Notes: generated by a model not told the origin, from the sequence alone. A DNA stretch of 64,000 bases from Lachnospiraceae bacterium EP-SM-12S-S03 (GCA_020540725.1 JAJBSL010000005.1:1-64000), one strand, 5' to 3'. Positions 15,115-24,041 are shown, numbered from the stretch's first letter. Program-made: numbers and translations.

Positions 15115-16162
15115 AATTATTATAGGGTTTATTTTATTTATATTAGCGGTCATCTTGCAGGTGGCAGCAAGAAACAGTACCGGATTTGCAGATTGGTATT
15201 CCGGTACGATTTATCCATTTTGGGTCAACACCATTGGAAGGTTCTGGTCGGTTGTACCATTTTCGGTTGTAGAAATACTGTTATATTGTCTGATTGTGTG
15301 GCTTTTGATTTCACTTGTGACAGGAATGGTACACATATTTCGCAGGAAAGCAGGAATCAGCGATGTACTTCTTTCAGGATGCGGCACAGTGATTGTCCTT
15401 GTGGGAGGACTATTCTTCGTATATACAATCATGTGCGGCATCAATTATCACAGCACGCCTTTTTCCGAGCGGAATGACATGGAACTTCAAACCTATACGG
15501 TAGAAGAACTTACTTCTTATTGCGAAATGATGACAAAGGAAGTAAATCGCCTGTCTGAAAAGGCGGATCGAAAGAAGCTGGCTGATCAGGAGAAAAATCG
15601 CAAGGAAGCGGGTAAGGCTATGAGGCGGATAGGAAACCTCTATGAAGGGCTTACAGGATATTATCCAAAACCGAAGGGAGTTCTCGTTTCGGAGATTCTC
15701 TCATATCAGCAGCTTACGGGTATATATTCACCATTTACAATAGAAGCGAATTATAATGCGGATATGACGGCCTATAATATTCCGTTTACCATGTGTCATG
15801 AGCTGTCGCATCTCAGAGGATTTATGAGGGAAGACGAGGCAAATTATATTGCCTATCTTGCGTGCAGCCGTTCGGGAAATGTGGAATTTCAATATAGCGG
15901 TGCTTTGATGGCATGGATCTACAGCACGAATCTTTTATATGATTATGCTCCGGAAACTTATCACAAACTGCATGATAGTCTGGACGAAAAAGTGTGGAAA
16001 GATCTGGAGGAAAACACAGAATTTTGGGATAAGTATGAAGGGAAGATATCCCAAATGTCGGATAAGATGAATGACACGTATCTGAAAGCCAATAAGCAGA
16101 CGGATGGTGTGGAAAGTTATGACCGTATGGTGGACCTTCTTATGGCAGAGTATCTGTCTTAA
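15053..16162 (+). CDS. DUF3810 membrane protein with HExxH motif
   Basis: About 369 residues. The start is uncertain: ATG 15053 has AGGG 5 nt upstream but overlaps the exporter by 62 nt; TTG 15107 would start directly before the first TM helix. Three hydrophobic helices lie in the first ~130 residues (IIIGFILFILAVILQVAA; a second near FSVVEILLYCLIVWLLISL; a third near VIVLVGGLFFVYTIM). The remainder contains CHELSHLRGF with HELSH, a zinc metallopeptidase-like site, and a downstream EDEANY that could give the third ligand. The family is uncharacterised. It may be a membrane-bound protease; co-transcribed with the exporter. Confidence 0.78.
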   Translation: MKNYLRKTGSTQSFTRASLRKIIIGFILFILAVILQVAARNSTGFADWYSGTIYPFWVNTIGRFWSVVPFSVVEILLYCLIVWLLISLVTGMVHIFRRKAGISDVLLSGCGTVIVLVGGLFFVYTIMCGINYHSTPFSERNDMELQTYTVEELTSYCEMMTKEVNRLSEKADRKKLADQEKNRKEAGKAMRRIGNLYEGLTGYYPKPKGVLVSEILSYQQLTGIYSPFTIEANYNADMTAYNIPFTMCHELSHLRGFMREDEANYIAYLACSRSGNVEFQYSGALMAWIYSTNLLYDYAPETYHKLHDSLDEKVWKDLEENTEFWDKYEGKISQMSDKMNDTYLKANKQTDGVESYDRMVDLLMAEYLS

Positions 16163-16215
16163 AGGAATTTGATAAACAGTAAAAGCAGAGCAGGATGAGT
16201 AAATGAGGATGAAAT

Positions 16216-16992
16216 ATGATAGAGATTAAAGAGTTGAGTAAGGTATTTACTTTGAGCAGAAAGATGATGAAAGAAGCAAAAGTAAAATCCAATAAAAAAA
16301 TAGCAGTGGATCATTTGAGCTTTACTGCAAACCAAGGTGAAATTTACGGGCTTCTCGGGCCGAATGGCGCAGGCAAAACAACAACACTTCGCTGTATTTC
16401 CACGATTATAAAGCCTACGAGCGGGAAAATTTATGTGGCAGGACATGAGGTGCAGGAAGAAGCAGAGGCAGTCAGAAACAGTATCGGGTTTCTGACCAGT
16501 GATATCAAGCTGGATCCACAGTTTTCTCCGGATTATATGTTTGATTTCTTTGGCCGGCTGCATCATGTTCCGAAGGATGTTTTGAAGAAACGGAAAGAAG
16601 AACTGTTTTCCTATTTTGGAATTACAGAATTTTCACACAAAAAGATGAAAGAACTGTCTACGGGAATGAAACAGAAGGCTGCGATTGCAGTCAGCCTTGT
16701 ACATGATCCTAAAATTGTGATATTTGATGAGCCGACCAATGGGCTTGATATCGTAACTGCACGAAAAGTAACGGACTATTTGAAGAAATTGAAAGAGGAA
16801 GGGAAGCTTGTGATCATTTCCACGCATATCATGTCGGAAGCAGAGAAACTTTGTGACAGAATCGGCATCATCATCGATGGAACAAAGGTTGCGGAAGGAA
16901 CGATCCGTCAGCTTCTGGAAGAAACAAAGACTGAGAATTTGGAAGATGCATTTTTCCGGTATTATCAGAACAAGAAGAAAGGAGAAGAATAA
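16216..16992 (+). CDS. natA: ABC transporter ATPase, NatA-like
   Basis: 258 residues with Walker A GPNGAGKT, signature LSTGMKQK, Walker B IVIFDEPTNGLD and switch His in IISTHIM. The N-terminus carries a basic insertion (SRKMMKEAKVKSNKK) before the first beta strand, characteristic of the NatA group (COG4555). It pairs with the permease that follows without any gap. NatAB exports Na+ in Bacillus subtilis; related pairs act on other substrates, so the symbol is by similarity. Confidence 0.82.
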   Translation: MIEIKELSKVFTLSRKMMKEAKVKSNKKIAVDHLSFTANQGEIYGLLGPNGAGKTTTLRCISTIIKPTSGKIYVAGHEVQEEAEAVRNSIGFLTSDIKLDPQFSPDYMFDFFGRLHHVPKDVLKKRKEELFSYFGITEFSHKKMKELSTGMKQKAAIAVSLVHDPKIVIFDEPTNGLDIVTARKVTDYLKKLKEEGKLVIISTHIMSEAEKLCDRIGIIIDGTKVAEGTIRQLLEETKTENLEDAFFRYYQNKKKGEE

Positions 16993-18201
16993 GTGAGGGG
17001 AATTGGAGAAATCTTTAAAAAAGAAATGGTACGTGTATTTAAAGATGGGAAAATGATGGTATCTATTTTCATTCTTCCTGTTGCGTTGATGATCGGGTTA
17101 ATGTATCTTATGGGAAATGTGATGACGAATATGCAGGAAGATATTGATAAGCATCAGTCTGTTATTTATATAGAAAATGAGCCGAAAAGCTTTCAAAATT
17201 TCCGAAAGGCTTATCCTTTAAACGGCGATATACATGAAATTTCAGATGAAAAAAGTGTCAAGACAAAGATACGAACCGGCGAGGCGGATCTGCTCCTTGT
17301 ATTTCCTGAAAAATTTGATGCAATGGTATCAGAATATAAAGCGGGGGATGCACTTCCGGAGATTCGGGCATTTTACAATCCGTCCGAAGAATATTCAAAT
17401 GCTGCGTATCATGAAATTGCAATGGGAGTACTGGAAAATTACAGACAGATGCTTCTTGCGAATCGTGTGGGAGATCTGGAGCAGTTGACAGTTTTTACTG
17501 TAAATTCAGATCGTGATGAAGCTGTCATCCAAGATGAGGAAAAAGTAAGTGGAAAAGCACTTGGAATGATGCTTCCGTATTTTGTGACATTGATGTTGTT
17601 TGCGGGAGCGATGAGCATTGGAACAGATATGATTGCAGGAGAGAAGGAAAGAGGAACGATGGCGAGTCTTCTGGTAAGTCCGGTGAAGAGAAGTTCCATT
17701 ATTTTTGGAAAAGTATTTGCACTTATGACCATTTCGGGGCTGGCATCCATTGTATCCACGGTGGCTATGATTGTGTGTATGCCGATTTTGAGCAAAGCAA
17801 TGTTAGGAGAAGCAGTTCCAGGGATGGAGATGAAATTGGATGCCGGGCAGATTCTGATGTTAGGAACATTACTGGTTGCGGTAGCATTCCTTTACTCTAC
17901 GATCATTGCGCTCGTATCTGTATTTGCAAAGACAGTAAAAGAAGCCAATTCTCTTGTTATGCCGGTGTATATCCTTGTGTTGGCTATAGGAATTATGACG
18001 ATGTACATATCCGGAGATCCGGCGCCGTCTGCTTACTATATTCCGATTTATAACAGTGCCATTGTTCTGAAGGGCATTTTTGTACATGAAGTAACAGGAA
18101 TGCAGTTTGGGATTACACTTGTTACTACACTGGCAGCAGGTCTGATACTTACGGGAGTGATCGGGAAAGCTTTTGAAAGTGAAAAAGTAATGGCGGGATA
18201 A
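16993..18201 (+). CDS. natB: ABC-2 type permease, NatB-like
   Basis: 402 residues from GTG placed directly after the natA stop, with AGGAG upstream. The topology is that of ABC-2 permeases: a TM helix at ~20-45, a large extracytoplasmic loop of ~140 residues, then five TM helices in the C-terminal half. The segment AGEKERGTMASLLVSPVKR is the conserved coupling helix of the NatB family. It forms the membrane part of the transporter with the preceding ATPase. Confidence 0.85.
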   Translation: MRGIGEIFKKEMVRVFKDGKMMVSIFILPVALMIGLMYLMGNVMTNMQEDIDKHQSVIYIENEPKSFQNFRKAYPLNGDIHEISDEKSVKTKIRTGEADLLLVFPEKFDAMVSEYKAGDALPEIRAFYNPSEEYSNAAYHEIAMGVLENYRQMLLANRVGDLEQLTVFTVNSDRDEAVIQDEEKVSGKALGMMLPYFVTLMLFAGAMSIGTDMIAGEKERGTMASLLVSPVKRSSIIFGKVFALMTISGLASIVSTVAMIVCMPILSKAMLGEAVPGMEMKLDAGQILMLGTLLVAVAFLYSTIIALVSVFAKTVKEANSLVMPVYILVLAIGIMTMYISGDPAPSAYYIPIYNSAIVLKGIFVHEVTGMQFGITLVTTLAAGLILTGVIGKAFESEKVMAG

Positions 18202-18203
18202 AG

Positions 18204-18461
18204 TCATTTACAGTTGTGGAGGAACTTTTCTTCACAGATTTCTACAAGAATAATGTCTTCTCCGATTTTTTTGATACATTCAAATGGAATGATATATTCG
18301 GAATCACTTCCGAGGAATCCACAGATTCGTCCGGGACCTGGGATAATGATGGCTTCCATACAGCCACTGCAAACGTTTAGGACGACATCTACAACACAAC
18401 CTAGCTTTTTGCAATCACAAGCATTGATGACTTCTTTTTCTCTCAATTCACAAAGTCTCAT
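18204..18461 (-). CDS. YlmC/YmxH-family PRC-barrel protein, cysteine-rich
   Basis: 85 residues; the ATG at 18461 follows AGGAGG. PRC-barrel-like sequence: MRLCELREKEVINACDCKKL, then GRICGFLG and IKKIGEDIILV, the hallmark of the YlmC/YmxH family, often expressed in sporulation. Ten cysteines in 85 residues are far more than in the Bacillus YlmC I recall, and many are spaced CxC or CxxC, so metal binding or disulfide linkage is possible. Convergent with natB, divergent from nrdR. Confidence 0.8.
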   Translation of the reverse strand: MRLCELREKEVINACDCKKLGCVVDVVLNVCSGCMEAIIIPGPGRICGFLGSDSEYIIPFECIKKIGEDIILVEICEEKFLHNCK

Positions 18462-18535
18462 AATGAAATCAGCCTCCTGAAAACGGAAGGGTTTGGTATT
18501 AATATATGAGAATATCATAAATTTGTGAAAAATCT

Positions 18536-18574
18536 AAAATGTTGTTTGACAACATTTTTCATACCTTATATACT
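18536..18574 (+). promoter_or_regulatory. nrdR promoter with a 10-bp inverted repeat over the -35
   Basis: TTGACA (18546-18551), 17 bp, TATACT (18569-18574): a near-consensus sigma-A promoter. A perfect dyad AAAATGTTGT / ACAACATTTT with a 3-nt centre (18536-18558) covers the -35 box, so it looks like an operator. It does not resemble an NrdR box. Confidence 0.7.
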
Positions 18575-18604
18575 GAAAGAAAACGGATAAAGAGGGGTAG
18601 AAAC

Positions 18605-19060
18605 ATGAAATGTCCATACTGTAACAACCCGGATACAAGGGTAATAGATTCAAGACCTGCTGATGACGGGAATTCCATTCGCAGAAGACGTTCCTGTGAT
18701 GAGTGTGGCAAACGTTTCACGACATATGAGAAAGTGGAGACAATTCCGCTTATTATTATCAAAAAGGATAATAACCGAGAACAATATGACAGATCCAAAA
18801 TAGAAGCAGGCGTACTAAGAGCCTGCTACAAACGCCCTGTTTCTGCGGATCAGATCAAAGAGACGGTAGATCATATTGAGACGGAGATTTTTAATAGAGA
18901 AGCAAAAGAGATCCCAAGCAGCATCGTTGGAGAGATTGTAATGGATCACCTGAAGAATTTAGATGCGGTGGCATATGTAAGATTTGCATCGGTGTATCGG
19001 GAATTCAAAGATGTGAATACATTTATGGCAGAATTGAAAAAGATGCTGGATGGAAATTAA
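18605..19060 (+). CDS. nrdR: transcriptional repressor NrdR
   Basis: 151 residues; the ATG at 18605 follows GAGGGG. A zinc ribbon opens the protein (CPYC at residues 3-6, CDECG near 31-35), followed by an ATP-cone domain from about residue 46. NrdR senses ATP/dATP and represses ribonucleotide reductase genes through paired NrdR boxes; two such boxes lie at the nrdD promoter in this window. Length is standard. It is transcribed alone. Confidence 0.95.
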   Translation: MKCPYCNNPDTRVIDSRPADDGNSIRRRRSCDECGKRFTTYEKVETIPLIIIKKDNNREQYDRSKIEAGVLRACYKRPVSADQIKETVDHIETEIFNREAKEIPSSIVGEIVMDHLKNLDAVAYVRFASVYREFKDVNTFMAELKKMLDGN

Positions 19061-19081
19061 AAACGCTTCGCGAGGAACGCA

Positions 19082-19124
19082 CTGCGGCGGAAAGGAATTA
19101 TGTTGCTGTAGCAACCCGCCGCAG
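19082..19124. other. nested hairpins between nrdR and coaBC
   Basis: CTGCGGCGG (19082-19090) pairs perfectly with CCGCCGCAG (19116-19124). Inside lies a second perfect hairpin, GTTGCT / AGCAAC with a 2-nt loop. The unit is GC-rich relative to its surroundings and has no T-tract; the true terminator lies just downstream. Function unknown. Confidence 0.5.
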
Positions 19125-19129
19125 GCGGA

Positions 19130-19153
19130 GATTGCACAGTTGTGCAATCTTTT
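19130..19153 (+). terminator. intrinsic terminator of nrdR
   Basis: GATTGCACA / TGTGCAATC with loop GT, followed by TTTTTA. Confidence 0.85.
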
Positions 19154-19169
19154 TATATGGGTTAGATCA

Positions 19170-20357
19170 CTATTTAGATACTATTTTATTCACGATTTCT
19201 TTCGCCACTTCATCCTTTGACATCATCGGAAGCTCGATTTCTTCCTCTTTCGTGATCAGTGTGACAATATTCGTATCCGTGCCGAATCCGGCGCCGGTTT
19301 GTTTGAGATTATTCGCCACGATCATATCCAGATTTTTTTTCTGAAGTTTTGCCCGGGAATTTTCTATCATATTCTCTGTTTCCATAGAGAAACCGCAGAG
19401 AAACTGTCCTTCTTTTTTATGTTCTCCCAGATATTTCAAAATATCATTTGTTTTTTCCAGTTCCATAGTCAGAACTTCCCCGGATTTTTTCATCTTTTCG
19501 TCTGCGACGGTTGCAGGACGGTAGTCCGCTACGGCAGCGGATTTGATGATAATATCCTGTTCGTCGGCGCGGGAAGTTATCGCATCAAACATATCTTTTG
19601 CAGAAAGAATCGGAACCACTGTTACAAACGGTGGCGGAGCAAGATGTGTCGGGCCTGTGACTAATGTGACATCTGCACCGCGCAGCATACAGTGGCGGGC
19701 AATGGCGTATCCCATTTTTCCGGTGGAATGATTCGTAATATAACGAACCGGATCAATGGCCTCCTGTGTGGGTCCGGCAGTTACGAGAACTTTTTTACCA
19801 TTCATATCTTTTTTTAGTGCGATTTCTTTCAAAATATATTGTAGCAAAAGCTCCGGTTCCGGAAGCTTTCCTTCACCTATATCCCGGCATGCAAGGAATC
19901 CGGTTGCAGGTTCGATGATCTCAAATCCGTAATGAGCAAGTTTTTTCATATTATCCTGCACGATCGGGTTCCGGTACATCTGCGTATTCATAGCCGGAGC
20001 AACAATCTTCTTACAGGTACAGGCAAGAACAGTTGTTGTGAGCATATCGTCGGCAATTCCATTTGCCATTTTCCCAATTATATTGGCAGTTGCCGGAGCA
20101 ATCATTACCACATCGGCGCGCTTCGCAAGTGCAACATGTTCCACGTTATATTGAAAGTTCCGGTCAAATGTGTCGATTAAGCATTTATGATTTGTAAGTG
20201 TCTCAAATGTAATCGGATGGATGAAATTGGTGGCGTTTTTCGTCATGATTACCTGAACGTCACAGTGAAGCTTTACAAGCATACTTGCAAGATTTGCAAT
20301 TTTGTATGCGGCAATTCCTCCGGTTACACCGAGCACAACAGTTTTCCCTTTTAACAT
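19170..20357 (-). CDS. coaBC: bifunctional phosphopantothenoylcysteine decarboxylase / phosphopantothenate-cysteine ligase
   Basis: 395 residues; GGAGG precedes the ATG. The N-terminal CoaC flavoprotein (~1-180) has GVTGGIAAYK, the His of FQYNVEHVALAKRAD and the PAMNTQMY substrate motif. The C-terminal CoaB has VLVTAGPTQEAIDPVRYI, ITNHSTGKMGYAIA and SAAVADYRP. It converts 4'-phosphopantothenate to 4'-phosphopantetheine in CoA synthesis. Divergent from the predicted pantothenate transporter and coaX, which form the rest of the local CoA cluster. Confidence 0.95.
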   Translation of the reverse strand: MLKGKTVVLGVTGGIAAYKIANLASMLVKLHCDVQVIMTKNATNFIHPITFETLTNHKCLIDTFDRNFQYNVEHVALAKRADVVMIAPATANIIGKMANGIADDMLTTTVLACTCKKIVAPAMNTQMYRNPIVQDNMKKLAHYGFEIIEPATGFLACRDIGEGKLPEPELLLQYILKEIALKKDMNGKKVLVTAGPTQEAIDPVRYITNHSTGKMGYAIARHCMLRGADVTLVTGPTHLAPPPFVTVVPILSAKDMFDAITSRADEQDIIIKSAAVADYRPATVADEKMKKSGEVLTMELEKTNDILKYLGEHKKEGQFLCGFSMETENMIENSRAKLQKKNLDMIVANNLKQTGAGFGTDTNIVTLITKEEEIELPMMSKDEVAKEIVNKIVSK

Positions 20358-20402
20358 AGGATTTCCTCCATTATTCTTTCTTCAGAATTTTCATATGTGT
20401 TT

Positions 20403-20431
20403 ATGATACCATATTTTGAAAGAACCGGCAA
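20403..20431 (-). promoter_or_regulatory. coaBC promoter
   Basis: On the minus strand TTGCCG (20426-20431), a 17-bp spacer and TATCAT (20403-20408). It is only ~9 bp away from the oppositely directed panT-like promoter, so the two are back to back. Confidence 0.6.
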
Positions 20432-20440
20432 AAGAAAATG

Positions 20441-20469
20441 TTGCCCTCCCGGAAATGCCGTGCTATACT
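20441..20469 (+). promoter_or_regulatory. promoter of the panT-like/coaX/truA unit
   Basis: TTGCCC (20441-20446), 17 bp, TATACT (20464-20469), 57 bp before the start codon at 20526. Confidence 0.6.
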
Positions 20470-20525
20470 GACACAGTAATTGTATTGTATCCCGTATAAG
20501 GGAATAATAACAAGGAGGAAGAAAA

Positions 20526-21176
20526 ATGAATCACGTAAAAGCCGGCTCTAAGCCGCACACACAGGTACTTGGCCTTGTTCAGGTTGCACTGTTCGCAGCA
20601 CTGATTATCATCATGGCCTTCACCCCATTTCTTGGATATATCCCTCTCGGATTTACGAGAGCGACGATCATCCACATCCCGGTCATTATCGGTGCTTTGA
20701 CATTGGGACCGAAAAAAGGAGCAATGCTTGGTTTTGTATTTGGAATGACGAGTCTGATCAATAATACGATGAATCCAACAGTGACTTCTTTTGTATTCTC
20801 ACCATTTTATTCATTGGGAGAAATACATGGCGGTATCGAAAGCATTATCATCTGTTTTTTACCACGTATTTTAGTCGGAGTTGTTCCGTATTTTGTATAT
20901 CGTTTCCTTCGGGGAAAATGCCATGCGCCTATGACGGTTTCGTTGGGTGCAGCAGGGCTATTCGGATCACTGACGAACACATTGCTTGTCATGAACTTTA
21001 TTTATTTATTTTTTAAAGATGCTTATGCGGCAGCAAACGGAGTCGGTGCAAATGCAGTGTATGGATTTATTTTATCCATAATCGGGATCAATGGAGTACC
21101 GGAAGCGATCGTAGCAGCTATTATTACTGCATTTGTGGGGAGAGTATTATTGAAGTCGAGAATTGTGACCGGCTAA
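20526..21176 (+). CDS. ECF transporter S component, probable pantothenate (PanT-like)
   Basis: 216 residues; AAGGAGG precedes the ATG. About six TM helices of the ECF substrate-binding fold, with the family patterns PLGFTRATIIHIPVIIGAL and LGPKKGAMLGFVFG near the N-terminus. The likely substrate is pantothenate because coaX follows after 9 nt and coaBC is divergent. It needs the shared EcfAA'T module, not in this window. Assignment of substrate is by context. Confidence 0.8.
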   Translation: MNHVKAGSKPHTQVLGLVQVALFAALIIIMAFTPFLGYIPLGFTRATIIHIPVIIGALTLGPKKGAMLGFVFGMTSLINNTMNPTVTSFVFSPFYSLGEIHGGIESIIICFLPRILVGVVPYFVYRFLRGKCHAPMTVSLGAAGLFGSLTNTLLVMNFIYLFFKDAYAAANGVGANAVYGFILSIIGINGVPEAIVAAIITAFVGRVLLKSRIVTG

Positions 21177-21185
21177 GGAGGAACT

Positions 21186-21950
21186 ATGATTTTAGCAATT
21201 GATATCGGAAATACAAATATCGTCATCGGATGCTGCGATGATGAGAAAATATATTTTATAGAGAGGTTGTCAACGAATCACCCGAAAACAGAGCTTGAAT
21301 ATGCAATCAGCTTTAAGAATGTATTGGAGCTTTACGGCATCGATCCGTCACAGATAGAAGGAGGAATCATTTCCTCCGTTGTGCCTCCGATCACGAATAT
21401 TGTCCGCGCTTCTGCAGAGAAAGTCCTTGGAAAAACGGTGAAGATCGTAGGACCGGGGGTAAAGACCGGGCTCAACATTCTGATGGATAATCCGGCTCAG
21501 GTCGGCAGTGATCGCATTGTGAATGCAGTGGCGGCCATCAATGAATATCCGGCGCCGCTGATCATTATTGATATGGGAACTGCCACAACTTTCTGTGTAG
21601 TGGATGAGAAGAAAAACTACATCGGAGGGATGATCCTTCCGGGTGTCAGAATCTCCCTGGATGCATTGACATCCCGCACATCCCAACTTTCCAGAATCAG
21701 TATAGAAGCACCGAAAAAAACAATCGGGAAAAATACAATTGACTGTATGAAGAGTGGAATCATCAATGGGAATGCAGCATGTATTGATGGAATGGTACAA
21801 CGTATTGAACGTGAACTGGGACAGAAAGCAACCGTACTTGCAACAGGGGGGCTAGCAAAGAAGATCGTTCCATACTGTGAGCAGAAGATCATTGTGGATG
21901 ACGAGTTGTTGCTAAAGGGACTTCGTCTCATTTATAATAAGAACAAATAG
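21186..21950 (+). CDS. coaX: type III pantothenate kinase
   Basis: 254 residues; AAGGAGG precedes the ATG. ASKHA-fold motifs: LAIDIGNTN phosphate-1 loop (Asp near residue 5), GSDRIVNAVAA with the catalytic Asp, and IDMGTATTFCVV. Phosphorylates pantothenate, the first step of CoA synthesis; type III enzymes are not feedback-inhibited by CoA. It sits between the predicted pantothenate importer and truA. Confidence 0.95.
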   Translation: MILAIDIGNTNIVIGCCDDEKIYFIERLSTNHPKTELEYAISFKNVLELYGIDPSQIEGGIISSVVPPITNIVRASAEKVLGKTVKIVGPGVKTGLNILMDNPAQVGSDRIVNAVAAINEYPAPLIIIDMGTATTFCVVDEKKNYIGGMILPGVRISLDALTSRTSQLSRISIEAPKKTIGKNTIDCMKSGIINGNAACIDGMVQRIERELGQKATVLATGGLAKKIVPYCEQKIIVDDELLLKGLRLIYNKNK

Positions 21951-21960
21951 TTGAGGATTT

Positions 21961-22695
21961 ATGAGAAATTATAAAATGACCATTGCATATGATGGTACCG
22001 GATACCAGGGGTGGCAGCGACAAAACAACACAGAACTGACCATACAGGAGATTCTGGAGAAAAGGATCACAAGTCTCATTGGTTATCCGGTGAAAATAGA
22101 CGGATCCGGACGGACAGATGGTGGGGTTCATGCTTTTGGGCAGGTGGCAAATGTCAAATTTTCAGGAAAAGTGGATGAGGAAGAATTCCGTAAGAAATTA
22201 AATGCAGTATTGCCGGAAGATATCCGAATCCGGAAATTTGAACTTGTAAAAAATGGATTTCACAGTCGTTACAGCGCAAAGGCAAAGAAATACGAATATA
22301 CCATCGACCGGAATGAAAAACCTTGCGTATTTACAAGAAAATACTGTTATCATTATACAAAACCGTTGAATGTAGAAGCCATGAAACAGGCAGCAGATTT
22401 GTTGATAGGCACACATGATTTTGGTGGTTTTACTGATAAGAAAGATGAAAAATCAACGGTGAGAACGATTTATGGAATTGACATTACAGAGACTACAGGA
22501 AAAGTACGGTGTATGTTCCACGGGGATGGATTCATGTATCACATGGTGCGGATCCTGACCGGAACACTTTTGGAAGTGGGAAGTAAAGAAAAGAAACCGG
22601 AAGATGTGGCGGAGATTCTAAGAACAAGGGACCGGGCAGCAGCAGGCTTTCTGGCTCCGGCAATCGGACTATGCCTGAAAGAAGTAATCTATTGA
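21961..22695 (+). CDS. truA: tRNA pseudouridine(38-40) synthase
   Basis: 244 residues. The opening MTIAYDGTGYQGWQRQ and the catalytic-Asp motif GSGRTDGGVHAFGQV (Asp near residue 51) are diagnostic. It isomerises uridines 38-40 in the anticodon arm of many tRNAs. Ten nt after coaX, probably in the same transcript. Confidence 0.95.
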   Translation: MRNYKMTIAYDGTGYQGWQRQNNTELTIQEILEKRITSLIGYPVKIDGSGRTDGGVHAFGQVANVKFSGKVDEEEFRKKLNAVLPEDIRIRKFELVKNGFHSRYSAKAKKYEYTIDRNEKPCVFTRKYCYHYTKPLNVEAMKQAADLLIGTHDFGGFTDKKDEKSTVRTIYGIDITETTGKVRCMFHGDGFMYHMVRILTGTLLEVGSKEKKPEDVAEILRTRDRAAAGFLAPAIGLCLKEVIY

Positions 22696-22732
22696 TTGCA
22701 TCATATAGAAAATTTTATGGAGGATAAAAGGT

Positions 22733-23488
22733 ATGAAATTGATTTCATGGAATGTAAATGGAATCCGTGCATGTGTACAGAAGGGATTTTTAGATTTTTT
22801 CAAAGAGGCAGATGCAGATATTTTCTGTATTCAGGAGAGTAAGATGCAGGAAGGGCAGTTGGAGCTTAATCTGCCTGGATATCATCAGTATTGGAATTAC
22901 GCAGAGAGAAAAGGATATTCCGGAACTGCTGTTTTCTCAAAAAAAGAACCGATTTCTGTTTCCTATGGGATTGGAATCGAGGAGCACGATAAAGAAGGAC
23001 GCGTGATTACTTTGGAATTTGAAGATTTTTACTTCGTAACAGTATACACACCAAATTCACAAAGCGAACTGGCGCGCCTGGATTACCGGATGCAGTGGGA
23101 GACAGATTTCCTTGCGTATCTGAAGAAACTGGAAGAGAAGAAGGGAGTGATCTTTGCCGGTGACTTAAATGTAGCCCACAAAGAGATTGACTTAAAGAAT
23201 CCGAAGACAAACCGGAAAAACGCAGGATTTACAGATGAAGAGAGAGGAAAATTTACAGAACTTCTTGCTTCTGGATTTGTTGATACATTTCGCTACTTTT
23301 ATCCGGATGTGGAAGGAATTTATTCTTGGTGGTCATATCGTTTTAGTGCAAGAGCGAAGAATGCAGGGTGGAGGATTGATTATTTCATAGTGTCGGAATG
23401 CTTAAAAGACAAATTACAAGATGCAAAGATTCTTACCGATATTATGGGATCGGATCATTGCCCGGTGGAACTGGATTTGAAAGCATAG
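22733..23488 (+). CDS. xth: exodeoxyribonuclease III
   Basis: 251 residues; TGGAGG upstream. Endonuclease/exonuclease/phosphatase fold with WNVNGIRA at the start, IQESKM (metal-binding Glu), [12 protein letters not shown], and GSDHCPVEL (catalytic His) at the end. It cleaves abasic sites and degrades from 3' ends in base-excision repair. Single copy here, after truA. Confidence 0.95.
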   Translation: MKLISWNVNGIRACVQKGFLDFFKEADADIFCIQESKMQEGQLELNLPGYHQYWNYAERKGYSGTAVFSKKEPISVSYGIGIEEHDKEGRVITLEFEDFYFVTVYTPNSQSELARLDYRMQWETDFLAYLKKLEEKKGVIFAGDLNVAHKEIDLKNPKTNRKNAGFTDEERGKFTELLASGFVDTFRYFYPDVEGIYSWWSYRFSARAKNAGWRIDYFIVSECLKDKLQDAKILTDIMGSDHCPVELDLKA

Positions 23489-23504
23489 AAAGCGGAAGGA
23501 ATAT

Positions 23505-24035
23505 ATGAGAATAGAAGCAGAAAAAACAGCAGCTATTTTGATCGATTATCAGGAAAAGTTATTGCATGTTATGCATGAAAAAGAACAGCTTATGGAGCAC
23601 AGTGGGATACTCATACAAGGACTTCGTGTGCTTGAAATCCCGATGACAGTGACGCAGCAGTATACAAAAGGCTTGGGGGATACTCACGAAAGTCTGATGA
23701 AAGCGGCCGGTCTTACGGAGTACCGGGAAAAAATTGCTTTTAGTGCAATGGATGTCATCCGGGAAGATATCCAGGATAAGAAGTTTATCATACTTTGCGG
23801 AATCGAAGCCCATATTTGTGTGCTTCAAACGTTACTAGATTTGAAAGCGGAAGGATATGTTCCGGTGCTTGTGGAAGATTGTATTTCATCCAGAACCGCA
23901 CACAACAAAGAGATGGCAGTGGAGCGGGCGAAGCAGGAAGGCGCCATCATTACAACGTATGAGTCGCTCCTTTTTGAACTTTTGAAAGAAGCAGGAACGG
24001 AAAGAAGTAAGAAAATACAACGATTGATAAAATAG
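23505..24035 (+). CDS. isochorismatase-fold cysteine hydrolase
   Basis: 176 residues. Triad of the family: Asp in LIDYQEKLL (near 13), a Lys in the central region, and Cys in LCGIEAHICV (near 105). The short form without the PncA metal-binding motif suggests a YcaC-like hydrolase; the substrate is unknown. Ends at the shared terminator with the convergent SDR gene. Confidence 0.85.
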   Translation: MRIEAEKTAAILIDYQEKLLHVMHEKEQLMEHSGILIQGLRVLEIPMTVTQQYTKGLGDTHESLMKAAGLTEYREKIAFSAMDVIREDIQDKKFIILCGIEAHICVLQTLLDLKAEGYVPVLVEDCISSRTAHNKEMAVERAKQEGAIITTYESLLFELLKEAGTERSKKIQRLIK

Positions 24036-24041
24036 GAAAAG

